Source: Rhodospirillaceae bacterium (lineage in GTDB: Bacteria; Pseudomonadota; Alphaproteobacteria; SP197). Taken from it: a stretch of DNA of 7,066 nucleotides. This document shows, piece after piece, positions 1 through 6,032 of the stretch. Both the position numbers and the translations under genes were made by a program. A model generated the notes under the pieces. The model was not told the DNA's origin and did not search any database. It saw only the letters and a program-made list of their open reading frames with translations. Position 1 is the first letter of the stretch, and each line of letters starts with the position of its first letter. Where the stretch lies: positions 1 to 7,066 of the forward strand of contig JABIUG010000080.1 of NCBI GenBank assembly GCA_018700655.1, written 5' to 3'.

Positions 1-235
1 CACCGATCTCGGTACGCAGTTCCTTGATCGTTGCCAGCGATCCCTCGTGCAGGGTTTCCATCTGGACGCGGCCCTGGTTGGCCTGGTCGAGACGTTCGCG
101 CAGGGCAGTCAGTTCCTCTTCCAGCACGGGCACGCGATCATTGTTCTGACCGGCGCCGGCACCGTGCAGTTTCCACAGGACGATGGCGGCGACGCCGACA
201 ACGACGGCAAGGGTGGCCAGGCTGATAATATACAC
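1..235 (-). CDS. rmuC: Probable DNA recombination protein RmuC, N-terminal fragment
   Basis: This is the first 78 codons of a gene that runs off the left edge. The start is GTG at 235-233. It is the only usable start codon after an in-frame stop upstream, and AGGAG lies 12 bases before it, a slightly long spacing. The peptide begins with one hydrophobic segment (about residues 2-21, starting MYIISLATLAVVVGV). A short Gly/Ala/Asn linker follows, then a charged heptad-like region from about residue 35 (VLEEELTALRERLDQANQ) that predicts a coiled coil. A membrane anchor followed by a coiled coil is the N-terminal plan of RmuC, whose nuclease-like domain would lie outside the window. RmuC limits DNA inversions and rearrangements. 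The divergent position next to def-fmt-truA is seen in related alphaproteobacteria and supports the call. The visible part has no family-specific motif, so another anchored coiled-coil protein is possible. Confidence 0.6.
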   Translation of the reverse strand, partial: MYIISLATLAVVVGVAAIVLWKLHGAGAGQNNDRVPVLEEELTALRERLDQANQGRVQMETLHEGSLATIKELRTEIG

Positions 236-283
236 GGTGCGGCGGGTCTCCTGTTGCGGCCTTGAACGTGGCCGGGCATGGCC

Positions 284-312
284 TTAATTAGAGCCTTCGC
301 GCCTAGTATAGT
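284..312 (+). promoter_or_regulatory. Candidate promoter of the def-fmt-truA operon
   Basis: The hexamer TATAGT at 307-312 differs from the sigma-70 -10 consensus by one base. It is preceded at a 17-base spacing by TTAATT at 284-289, a weak -35 (three of six). This is the only AT-rich patch in the 111-base gap between rmuC and def. Transcription would start near 319, giving a leader of roughly 28 bases. The same patch read on the other strand contains TATACT (310-305), so it may also serve rmuC, but no good -35 is visible in that direction. This is inference from consensus matching only. Confidence 0.4.
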
Positions 313-346
313 GCGCCACCTGCCGCCAACGAAACGACCGATCCAC

Positions 347-871
347 ATGGCCATGCTGCCGATTATATGGGCACCCGACCCGCGCCTGAAAGTCACCTCC
401 GAACCGGTTGGCGAGGTTGATGCTGCTATCGTCAAGCTGATCGATGACATGCTGGCGACGATGTATGCCGAACCGGGCATCGGCCTTTCGGCGATCCAGA
501 TCGGTGTGCCCAAGCGCGTTGTTGTTGTCGATGTCGCGCGCAAGGGCGAGGAACCCCAGCCGCTCGCACTGATCAATCCGGTGATCACGGCTCGTTCCAG
601 CGACATCGCCGTGTTTGACGAAGGCTGTCTTTCCCTGCCCGATCACTGGGCGGAGGTTGAACGACCCGCCGAAATCGACATCAGGTTTCTCGACAGGGCC
701 GGCAAGCAGCAGTCACTCCATGCCGACGACATCCTGTCACGCTGTATCCAGCACGAGATGGACCACCTCGACGGCATCCTGTTCGTCGATCACCTCTCTG
801 CGGTTCGCCGCGGCATCATCCTGCGCAAACTGACCAAGCAGAAAAAAGCCCGTCTGCGGGAAAACGCGTGA
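347..871 (+). CDS. def: Peptide deformylase
   Basis: A 174-residue metalloenzyme that removes the N-formyl group from nascent proteins at the ribosome exit. All three family motifs are present. Motif 1 is GIGLSAIQ (44-51), with Ser where the first Ala of the usual GxGxAAxQ stands. Motif 2 is EGCLS (92-96), with metal ligand Cys94. Motif 3 is HEMDH (136-140), with ligands His136 and His140 and catalytic Glu137. The start at 347 gives MAMLPIIWAPDPRL, which matches the family N-terminus; ATG 353 is an alternative. The frame stays open upstream to an ATG at 278, but that extension has no family similarity and would cover the promoter. No strong Shine-Dalgarno is visible. The length is normal. The stop overlaps the fmt start by four bases (GTGA), so the two genes, which act at opposite ends of the formyl-methionine cycle, are likely translationally coupled. 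Confidence 0.96.
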   Translation: MAMLPIIWAPDPRLKVTSEPVGEVDAAIVKLIDDMLATMYAEPGIGLSAIQIGVPKRVVVVDVARKGEEPQPLALINPVITARSSDIAVFDEGCLSLPDHWAEVERPAEIDIRFLDRAGKQQSLHADDILSRCIQHEMDHLDGILFVDHLSAVRRGIILRKLTKQKKARLRENA

Positions 872-1791
872 CCACGTTGCGTCTGGCATTCATGGGCGCG
901 GCGCAGTTTGCCGTGCCCGCGCTTGATGCCGTGGTCGCTGCCGGATATGAGATTGCTGCCGTCTACAGCCAGCCACCACGGCCCGCCGGGCGGGGCCGTA
1001 AGGAACGCTTGACCCCGGTGCACGCTCGCGCCGCGGAACTGGGTTTACCGGTGGTGACGCCGTTATCGCTCAGGGACAGTGACGCGCAGATGGCGTTTGC
1101 CGCACTCGATCTCGATGTCGCTGTCGTTGCCGCCTATGGCCTGCTCTTGCCACAAGCGATCCTGGATGCGCCGCACATGGGCTGCGTCAACCTCCATCCC
1201 TCGCTTCTGCCGCGCTGGCGGGGTGCTGCGCCGGCCGCACATGCAATTCTGAACGGCGATGACGAGACCGGCATGACCATCATCGAAATGGACGCAGGTC
1301 TCGATACCGGCCCGATCCTGGCACAACGGACTGTGCCGATGCCGCCGCGCACGACCACGACCAGCCTCGAGGCCGATCTTGCAGAGCTGGGCGCAGCCAT
1401 GCTGCTCGATGTCCTTCAGGCGCGCGCTGCCGGTCATGCCGAAGCCAGAACCCAGGGCGAGGAGGGTGCGGCTTATGCTTCCAAGTTCGCCAAGGAAGAT
1501 GGCCGGATCGACTGGGCGCGCCCTGCTGTGGAACTCGATCGTCTGATCCGTGCCCTTTCGCCCTGGCCCGGGGCCTTCTTCGGGCTGGGCGAGACAACGG
1601 TGAAGGTTCTGGAAGCCAAGGTGGTCGATGGCTCGGGTCATCCGGGCAGCCTGCTCGACCAGAGGTTCACGCTTGGTTGTGGAGCCGGCGCCCTGCGTCT
1701 GGTTCGGGTTCAGCGTGCCGGCAAGCCCGCGACCGACGGCGAGGCTTTCCTGCGCGGCCTGCGCCTCGATACCGGCGCCGTTCTGGCCTGA
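868..1791 (+). CDS. fmt: Methionyl-tRNA formyltransferase
   Basis: A 307-residue enzyme that transfers a formyl group from 10-formyltetrahydrofolate to the amino group of initiator Met-tRNA. The N-terminal Rossmann-like catalytic domain opens with LRLAFMGAAQFAVPAL, where most homologues have GTPEFAVPAL. The tRNA-contacting loop PPRPAGRGRKERLTPVH is at about 36-52. The formyltransferase signature NLHPSLLPRWRGAAP (108-122) holds catalytic Asn108 and His110. MDAGLDTGPI (141-150) holds the catalytic Asp146. The C-terminal OB-fold-like domain begins near YASKFAKEDGRIDW, continues through RALSPWPGAF and ends with RLDTGAVLA. The GTG start at 868 gives MTTLRLAFMG, which fits the family, and it overlaps the def stop in the tetranucleotide GTGA. 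Length is normal and the catalytic residues are intact. truA follows after four bases. Confidence 0.96.
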   Translation: MTTLRLAFMGAAQFAVPALDAVVAAGYEIAAVYSQPPRPAGRGRKERLTPVHARAAELGLPVVTPLSLRDSDAQMAFAALDLDVAVVAAYGLLLPQAILDAPHMGCVNLHPSLLPRWRGAAPAAHAILNGDDETGMTIIEMDAGLDTGPILAQRTVPMPPRTTTTSLEADLAELGAAMLLDVLQARAAGHAEARTQGEEGAAYASKFAKEDGRIDWARPAVELDRLIRALSPWPGAFFGLGETTVKVLEAKVVDGSGHPGSLLDQRFTLGCGAGALRLVRVQRAGKPATDGEAFLRGLRLDTGAVLA

Positions 1792-1795
1792 TGCC

Positions 1796-2539
1796 ATGCC
1801 ACGCTATCGCCTGACTCTTGAATATGATGGCACCGGCCTGGTCGGCTGGCAGCGTCAGGACAACGGACCCTCGGTCCAGCAGGCTCTGGCGGACGCGTTT
1901 CGGGCATTCTGCGGCGAAGACCTGATCGTTCATGCCGCAGGCCGCACCGATGCCGGCGTCCATGCCCTGGGCCAGGTCGCCCATGTCGATCTCAGCCGGG
2001 ACTGGCCCGATGACACGGTGCGCAAGGCAGTCAATCAGCATCTGCGGCCCCATCCGATCGTCATTCTCGATGCAGTGCGTGCCCCTGACGACTTTCATGC
2101 GCGCCATGATGCACTCGAACGCTCCTACCTCTACCGAATTGCCAACCGCAAGGCGCCGCTTGCGCTGGAGCGGAATCGGGCCTGGTACATCTCGTACCCG
2201 CTTGATGTAGCCGCGATGCACGAAGCCGCGCAGGTCCTGGTCGGCCATCATGATTTCTCGACCTTCCGGGATTCCGGATGTCAGGCCAAATCGCCGCTCA
2301 AGACGCTCGATGCCATCAGTGTGGAACGCCACGGAACCACGATCGAGATAAAGACGTCGGCACGTTCGTTCCTGCACCGCCAGGTCCGCAGCATGGTCGG
2401 GTCGCTCTATTATGTCGGTGATGGAAAATGGTCGGCCGGGGGTCTGAAGGACGCACTTGAAGCACGCGACCGCAAGGCCTGCGGCGTGATCGCACCGGCC
2501 TGCGGCCTGTATCTCGAAACGGTTGAATACCCGGCCTGA
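1796..2539 (+). CDS. truA: tRNA pseudouridine(38-40) synthase TruA
   Basis: A 247-residue pseudouridine synthase that isomerises uridines 38-40 in the anticodon arm of many tRNAs. It starts MPRYRLTLEYDGTGLVGWQ, the classic TruA opening. The catalytic motif AGRTDAGVHALGQ (48-60) contains the nucleophile Asp52. Further family landmarks are ERSYLYRI (108-115) with the conserved active-site Tyr, GHHDFSTFR (150-158), and SFLHRQVRSMVGSL (191-204) with the Arg/Met/Val/Gly core. The end is APACGLYL, a small variant of the usual APPxGLxL. ATG 1796 is chosen because family similarity begins there; the open frame reaching back to 1628 only overlaps fmt. It lies four bases after fmt with no clear ribosome binding site of its own, which suggests coupling to fmt. 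It is the last gene of the def-fmt-truA operon. Confidence 0.96.
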   Translation: MPRYRLTLEYDGTGLVGWQRQDNGPSVQQALADAFRAFCGEDLIVHAAGRTDAGVHALGQVAHVDLSRDWPDDTVRKAVNQHLRPHPIVILDAVRAPDDFHARHDALERSYLYRIANRKAPLALERNRAWYISYPLDVAAMHEAAQVLVGHHDFSTFRDSGCQAKSPLKTLDAISVERHGTTIEIKTSARSFLHRQVRSMVGSLYYVGDGKWSAGGLKDALEARDRKACGVIAPACGLYLETVEYPA

Positions 2540-2548
2540 GCCACCCGA

Positions 2549-2571
2549 ACAGGGTTTGTTCTAGTCCCTGT
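2549..2571. terminator. Weak hairpin at the convergent truA / aldolase junction
   Basis: ACAGGG (2549-2554) and CCCTGT (2566-2571) form a perfect 6-base-pair stem around an 11-base loop. The hairpin spans the 21-base gap between the two convergent genes and takes in the TAG stop of the minus-strand gene (2563-2561) within its loop. The position fits a two-way terminator. However, the stem is short and neither strand has a U-rich tract after it, so it would be weak or act only with other factors. Confidence 0.25.
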
Positions 2572-3322
2572 AATCAGGCTCTTCCTCGTCCAGAATTTCT
2601 TTGAGCGCCTTGAAGTGGTTTTCGGTGAGGTCGGGGTATTCGATCCATTGCTGGGCAGTCCTCGCGGCCACCGCGTGGGAGACCACGGCAAGTTCGCGCC
2701 CGGTCGCGAGCGCGGTGATGTAGGTCTCGCAGGCACGCTCGAAATGATAGAGATCATCAAGCGCCTGGGCGACATCGGGACCCAACACCATGACGCCGTG
2801 GTTGCCCAGAAGCAGGATCGGTTTGTCCCCGGCGAGTGCGGCAACCCTCTCGGCTTCATCGCCCATGCCCATGCCCTGGAAGCCCAGGTCATAGGCGATG
2901 CGCTGGTAGAACCGCATCGTGTTGTTGTCGACGGCTTCCAGCTTGGGGTTCTTCAGGCAGGCCAGCGCCGTGGCATATTTCGAATGGACATGCAGGATTA
3001 CGCGTGCGCCCGGCACACGGCGATGAATGCCGCCATGGAGCGCCCAGGCCGAGGGGTCGGGCGCATCGGGCCGCTCCATCACGCTGGGATCATCGGCATT
3101 GGTCAGCAGGAACTCGCTGGCGCGCACGCGGCTGAAATGGCGACCGCGCGGGTTGACCAGAAAGTCGCAGCCGTCATCGCTGACCGCGATGCTGAAATGG
3201 TTGGCAACGCTTTCGTGCATGTTCCAGCGCGCCGTCCAGCGGAAGGCGCAGGCCAGATCGACCCGTTCACCCCAGTGATCGATGTTGCTGCCGGTTGCGG
3301 CTGCAAGTGTGCTGACGGCCAT
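2561..3322 (-). CDS. Class II aldolase/adducin-like family protein
   Basis: A 253-residue protein of the class II aldolase/adducin N-terminal domain family, a zinc-enzyme fold. The visible landmarks are NHFSIAVSDDG (41-51), FLVNPRGRHFSRVRASEFLL (54-73), ILHVHSKYATALA (109-121) with likely zinc ligands His111 and His113, and LLGNHGVMVLG (171-181) with the third ligand His175. True aldolases of this fold, such as fuculose-phosphate aldolase, carry a catalytic Glu in a segment like SSEWRFH. Here the matching segment is PSAWALH (90-96), with Ala in place of Glu, so the metal site looks intact but classical aldolase chemistry is doubtful. That substitution is typical of the adducin-like branch, whose bacterial substrates are mostly unknown. 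Start ATG 3322 has GGGAG eight bases upstream (3335-3331); a longer frame back to 3424 overlaps the preceding gene without family similarity. It lies 32 bases after the membrane-protein gene and may be last in the dapD operon. The substrate is unknown. Confidence 0.85.
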   Translation of the reverse strand: MAVSTLAAATGSNIDHWGERVDLACAFRWTARWNMHESVANHFSIAVSDDGCDFLVNPRGRHFSRVRASEFLLTNADDPSVMERPDAPDPSAWALHGGIHRRVPGARVILHVHSKYATALACLKNPKLEAVDNNTMRFYQRIAYDLGFQGMGMGDEAERVAALAGDKPILLLGNHGVMVLGPDVAQALDDLYHFERACETYITALATGRELAVVSHAVAARTAQQWIEYPDLTENHFKALKEILDEEEPDYRD

Positions 3323-3354
3323 GACGAGAACTCCCGGATGGTGGTAACGCCCGC

Positions 3355-3915
3355 CTACATCAGCACGAGGAAAAGCAGCATGTCGATCATTTTGGCGATG
3401 AAGATCAGGGCGGCAGCGATCCATGCCGTGGCGCCAAGGCTGATCCGCGCGATCACCCAGCCGTACCAGACCACGAAAACGAAGATTGGAAGCTGCAGCA
3501 CGGCAGCCGCGTCTGCGCTCAGCACGCCCGCATGGGTCATGACTTCCAGGATCAGCAAAGGCTGGGCGATCAGCGCGCCGGCCCAGTTGAAGGCCGTAAT
3601 GTAGCCGATGTAGTTCTGTGTCAGTTCGAACAGGCGAGCCAGAACTGCCGCGACCATCGGAAAGATGATCCAGCTCAGGATATAGGCCAGCCCCGCCATG
3701 AAGGGATCGGGTTCCCAGGGCGTTACACCTTCGGCAACAGGGGCCGGCCAGATGATCACGACAAGGAAATAGGGCAGGGCAAGGATTGCAGCGAAGAAGG
3801 AACGCCAGAAACCTTCGATGCTGACGTTGAAATGCGCCATCGCTTCATCGTCGACGAAGATCAGCCGCCAGGCGCCGTAGAGTGACGAGGAGATTTCCGT
3901 GCCGCTGGGGATCAC
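3355..3915 (-). CDS. Five-helix membrane protein of unknown function, coupled to dapE
   Basis: A 186-residue integral membrane protein I cannot assign to a named family. An N-terminal soluble stretch (MIPSGTEISSSLYGAWRL, then FNVSIEGFWRSFF) precedes about five hydrophobic segments, near residues 38-57, 72-95, 108-128, 136-156 and 162-184. No signal peptide cleavage site is evident. Conserved-looking positions include GAWRL, EGFWRSF and the Trp/Tyr-rich FVVWYGWVIAR before the last helix. The start is GTG 3915-3913. It overlaps the dapE stop in the tetranucleotide GTGA, which argues for translation coupled to dapE. I recall similar uncharacterised proteins beside dapE in alphaproteobacteria, which would make this a conserved neighbour rather than a chance insertion, but I could not check that. 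A role in diaminopimelate or envelope physiology would be guesswork. That it is a real gene is well supported by its composition and by the overlap. Confidence 0.85.
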   Translation of the reverse strand: MIPSGTEISSSLYGAWRLIFVDDEAMAHFNVSIEGFWRSFFAAILALPYFLVVIIWPAPVAEGVTPWEPDPFMAGLAYILSWIIFPMVAAVLARLFELTQNYIGYITAFNWAGALIAQPLLILEVMTHAGVLSADAAAVLQLPIFVFVVWYGWVIARISLGATAWIAAALIFIAKMIDMLLFLVLM

Positions 3916-5060
3916 ACCGCGAAATACCGCTCAAGCACGGCCTGATAGACGTCGGTCAGGCGGTGGAGTTCATCGACGCCGATGCGTTCATCGACCTTGT
4001 GCATGGTCTGGCCGATCAGCCCGAATTCGGCGACCGGGCAGTGATCCTTGATGAACCGTGCGTCCGACGTGCCGCCTGTCGTGCTGTATTCGGGCCGCTT
4101 GCCCAGGACCTGTTCGGCGGCATCGGCGATCACAACCGCAAATTCGTCGGGTTCGCGCAGGAAGGATTCACCCGAGATCGCGATGACGAGTTCGACTTCG
4201 CCGCCGGCCGCGTCGCAGACCCCCTGCAGGTGCTCGCTGAGCGAGGCGCCGGTGTGGTGATCGTTGAAGCGGATGTTGACCCCGGCAGAAGCCTTGGCCG
4301 GGATCACATTGGTCGTGGGATTGTCGACATCGACCGTGGTGGCCGCAAGTGTTGAAGGCTGGAAATGATCGCTGCCGCCATCCAGAGGTGTCGTCGTGAG
4401 CCGGTGCAGGATCGCGACCAGGCGGTCGATCGGGTTGTCGGCAAGGTGGGGATAGGCCGCATGGCCCTGCACGCCGTGGACGATGATGCGTGCATTCAGA
4501 GAACCGCGCCGGCCAACCTTGATCATTTCGCCCAGAGCCGTGGGGTTGGTCGGTTCACCCACCAGGCAGGCATCAAGCGTTTCGCCCTGTTCCACCAGCC
4601 AGCCAAGCACCTTCCTGGTGCCGTTGACTGCGGGGCCTTCCTCATCGCCGGTGATCAGCAGGCTGATGCTGCTTTCACCTTCATGGGACGCGACGAAACG
4701 TTCTGTAGCAGCGACAAAGCAGGCGATCGCACCTTTCATGTCGCAGGCGCCACGCCCGATCAGGACACCGTCCCTGATCGCCGCCTCGAAAGGATCGACG
4801 GACCATTCGGCTACTTCGCCCGGCGGCACGACATCGGTGTGCCCGGCAAAGCAGAAGTTGCGCCCTGATGTGCCGCGGCGGGCATAGAGGTTGTCGACCT
4901 CGTCGGTGCCTTCTTCGGCAAAGGGCAGGCGATGGCAGGTGAAACCCAGGCCTTCCAGAGCTTCCTGAAGGACATCGAGCGCCCCGGCATCAAGCGGTGT
5001 GACGCTGGGCCTGCGCATCATCGCTGCGGCCAGCTCCACGGGGTCGATAGGATTGGTCAT
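3912..5060 (-). CDS. dapE: Succinyl-diaminopimelate desuccinylase
   Basis: A 382-residue M20-family di-zinc hydrolase. It cleaves N-succinyl-LL-diaminopimelate to LL-diaminopimelate and succinate in the succinylase branch of lysine and peptidoglycan precursor synthesis. The metal and catalytic residues are in order: His74 and Asp76 in FAGHTDVVPPG; bridging Asp107 in GRGACDMKG; general base Glu140 and ligand Glu141 in TGDEEG; Glu169 in GEPT; and His354 in MHKVDERI. The dimerisation (lid) domain lies between, with HGVQGHAAYPHLADNP (195-210). TTGGTSDARF (327-336) marks the return to the catalytic domain. Spacing agrees with known DapE enzymes, which distinguishes it from ArgE and other M20 peptidases, and so does the dapD neighbour. 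The ATG start at 5060 has only a weak ribosome binding site and lies 15 bases after dapD, so it is probably expressed from the dapD promoter. Confidence 0.96.
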   Translation of the reverse strand: MTNPIDPVELAAAMMRRPSVTPLDAGALDVLQEALEGLGFTCHRLPFAEEGTDEVDNLYARRGTSGRNFCFAGHTDVVPPGEVAEWSVDPFEAAIRDGVLIGRGACDMKGAIACFVAATERFVASHEGESSISLLITGDEEGPAVNGTRKVLGWLVEQGETLDACLVGEPTNPTALGEMIKVGRRGSLNARIIVHGVQGHAAYPHLADNPIDRLVAILHRLTTTPLDGGSDHFQPSTLAATTVDVDNPTTNVIPAKASAGVNIRFNDHHTGASLSEHLQGVCDAAGGEVELVIAISGESFLREPDEFAVVIADAAEQVLGKRPEYSTTGGTSDARFIKDHCPVAEFGLIGQTMHKVDERIGVDELHRLTDVYQAVLERYFAV

Positions 5061-5075
5061 GCTCTGAACGCGCCG

Positions 5076-5906
5076 TCAGTCGCGCAGGAGATCGTTGATC
5101 GAGGTCTTGGAGCGGGTCTTTTCGTCGACCCGCTTGATGATCACGGCGCAATAGAGTGATGGGCCGCCAGGATTCTTTGAAGGCAATGCACCGGGCACGA
5201 CGACCGAATAGGCCGGCACCCGGCCCATGTGGATTTCGCCGGTTTTGCGGTCGACGATCTTGGTCGAGGCGCCGATGTAGACGCCCATCGAGATGACCGA
5301 GCCGGTTTCGACGATCACACCTTCGACGACTTCGCTGCGGGCGCCGACAAAACAGTTGTCCTCAATGATCACCGGAGCGGCCTGCAGGGGTTCGAGCACG
5401 CCGCCCAGGCCCGCGCCGCCGGAAATGTGGCAGTTCTTGCCGACCTGCGCACAGCTTCCGACCGTCGCCCAGGTATCGACCATGGTGCCGCTGTCGACAA
5501 AGCCGCCGATGTTGACGAAGCAGGGCATCAGGACGACGCCTGGGGCAATGTAGGCCGCGTGGCGCACGATGGCGTGGGGCACGGCGCGGAAGCCGGCGGC
5601 CTCGAAGCGCGCTTCGTCCCAGCCCTCGAACTTGTTGTCGACCTTGTCGTACCAGCTCGCATTGGTGCCCGGCGCGCCGGGTATGACCTTGGTCGGGGTC
5701 AGGCGAAAGGAAAGCAGGACCGCTTTCTTGAGCCATTCGTTGACGACCCAGCCGTCATCGCCGGGTTCGGCAACGCGGCGCTGGCCACTGTCGAGCAGTT
5801 CCAGCGATTCCAGAATGGCTTCGCGCGTCGCACTGGTGGTTTTGGGGCCGATGCCGGCGCGGTCTTCCCAGGCTGCATCGATCGTGGCTTTCAGGTCGTC
5901 GGACAT
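5076..5906 (-). CDS. dapD: Tetrahydrodipicolinate N-succinyltransferase
   Basis: A 276-residue enzyme that transfers succinyl from succinyl-CoA to 2,3,4,5-tetrahydrodipicolinate, committing the diaminopimelate pathway to the succinylase route. The N-terminal helical domain (1 to about 105) includes NEWLKKAVLLSFRL. A left-handed beta-helix of hexapeptide repeats follows from about 118 to 215 (IAPGVVLMPCFVNIGGFVDS and on to VISMGVYIGASTKIVD). The active-site residues known from the family appear as Asp144 in MVDTWATVGS and Glu192 in GARSEVVEG. The C-terminal cap has GRVPAYSVVVPGALPS. Length is typical of the trimeric DapD family. The ATG start at 5906 is preceded by GAGGGA ten bases upstream (5922-5917). 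It has its own candidate promoter and leads dapE and probably two further genes. Confidence 0.97.
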   Translation of the reverse strand: MSDDLKATIDAAWEDRAGIGPKTTSATREAILESLELLDSGQRRVAEPGDDGWVVNEWLKKAVLLSFRLTPTKVIPGAPGTNASWYDKVDNKFEGWDEARFEAAGFRAVPHAIVRHAAYIAPGVVLMPCFVNIGGFVDSGTMVDTWATVGSCAQVGKNCHISGGAGLGGVLEPLQAAPVIIEDNCFVGARSEVVEGVIVETGSVISMGVYIGASTKIVDRKTGEIHMGRVPAYSVVVPGALPSKNPGGPSLYCAVIIKRVDEKTRSKTSINDLLRD

Positions 5907-5911
5907 CGTTC

Positions 5912-5922
5912 AGGGATCCCTC
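5912..5922 (-). promoter_or_regulatory. dapD ribosome binding site inside a short palindrome
   Basis: GAGGGA (5922-5917 on the minus strand) lies ten bases before the dapD ATG and supports that start. It overlaps the perfect 10-base palindrome AGGGATCCCT (5912-5921). A hairpin folded from this alone would have only three pairs around a four-base loop, so strong masking of the site is unlikely. Confidence 0.5.
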
Positions 5923-5936
5923 AGGTTCGGCGCGCA

Positions 5937-5964
5937 CTGATACCCCCAGCGGGGCCGGAGTCAA
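5937..5964 (-). promoter_or_regulatory. Candidate promoter of dapD
   Basis: Reading the minus strand, TTGACT (5964-5959) matches five of six bases of the -35 consensus. A 16-base spacer follows, then TATCAG (5942-5937), four of six of the -10. Transcription would begin near 5930 and give a leader of about 25 bases that contains the GAGGGA ribosome binding site, a coherent arrangement. The -35 box lies two bases from the end of the large palindrome (5967-6032). This promoter would make dapD-dapE and the two following genes independent of the upstream HAD-GST pair. Confidence 0.5.
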
Positions 5965-5966
5965 CT

Positions 5967-6032
5967 CTAGAGCAAATCCTGATCTGAGTGGATCGCTTCG
6001 CGACCCATTCAGATCGGGTGAAACCGCTCTAG
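5967..6032. repeat. 66-base imperfect palindrome (REP-like intergenic element)
   Basis: The outer arms CTAGAGC (5967-5973) and GCTCTAG (6026-6032) are perfect complements. The inner arms, 5981-5996 and 6000-6015, are 16 bases each and pair at 14 positions, with one G-T wobble and one A-C mismatch around a 3-base loop (TTC, 5997-5999). Between outer and inner arms lie an unequal internal loop of 7 bases (AAATCCT) and one of 10 bases (GGGTGAAACC). The pairing holds on either strand. It resembles the short palindromic intergenic repeats beginning TAGAGC that I recall being scattered through alphaproteobacterial genomes. Only one copy is in this window, so its repeat status is inferred. It overlaps the last codons and stop of the GST gene and has no U-tract, so it is not a textbook terminator, although it could slow polymerase or protect mRNA ends. 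Confidence 0.7.

Noticed and set aside
407..510. Peptide deformylase motif 1 variant (GIGLSAIQ) as a sign of altered activity
   Set aside because: The change is a conservative Ala to Ser, and the catalytic Cys, both His and the Glu are all intact. I see no reason to doubt function.
109..606. A 165-codon minus-strand open frame overlapping rmuC and def
   Set aside because: It lies out of frame with rmuC and antisense to def, covers the promoter gap, and has no recognisable features.
1628..1795. A 5' extension of truA by 56 codons
   Set aside because: Family similarity begins at MPRYRLTLEYDG (1796). The extension would lie entirely over the fmt 3' end.
1063..1797. A 244-codon minus-strand open frame opposite fmt
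   Set aside because: It is antisense to a complete, motif-bearing fmt, and its composition does not suggest a protein.
2549..2571. A strong intrinsic terminator between truA and the convergent aldolase gene
   Set aside because: The stem has only six base pairs with an 11-base loop and no U-tract on either strand, so I kept it as a low-confidence hairpin rather than a firm terminator.
2615..3604. A 329-codon open frame on the plus strand opposite the aldolase-like and membrane-protein genes
   Set aside because: It is antisense to two well-supported genes, shows no recognisable domain, and its length is explained by GC-rich codon bias leaving the opposite strand free of stops.
5229..5987. A 252-codon plus-strand open frame opposite dapD
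   Set aside because: It is a low-complexity Asp/Ala/Gly-rich shadow of the dapD hexapeptide-repeat region and has no family similarity.
5967..6032. The palindrome as a riboswitch or lysine-responsive leader of dapD
   Set aside because: It lies upstream of the likely dapD -35 box, so it would not be in the mRNA made from that promoter. It is a simple imperfect palindrome rather than a multi-helix aptamer.
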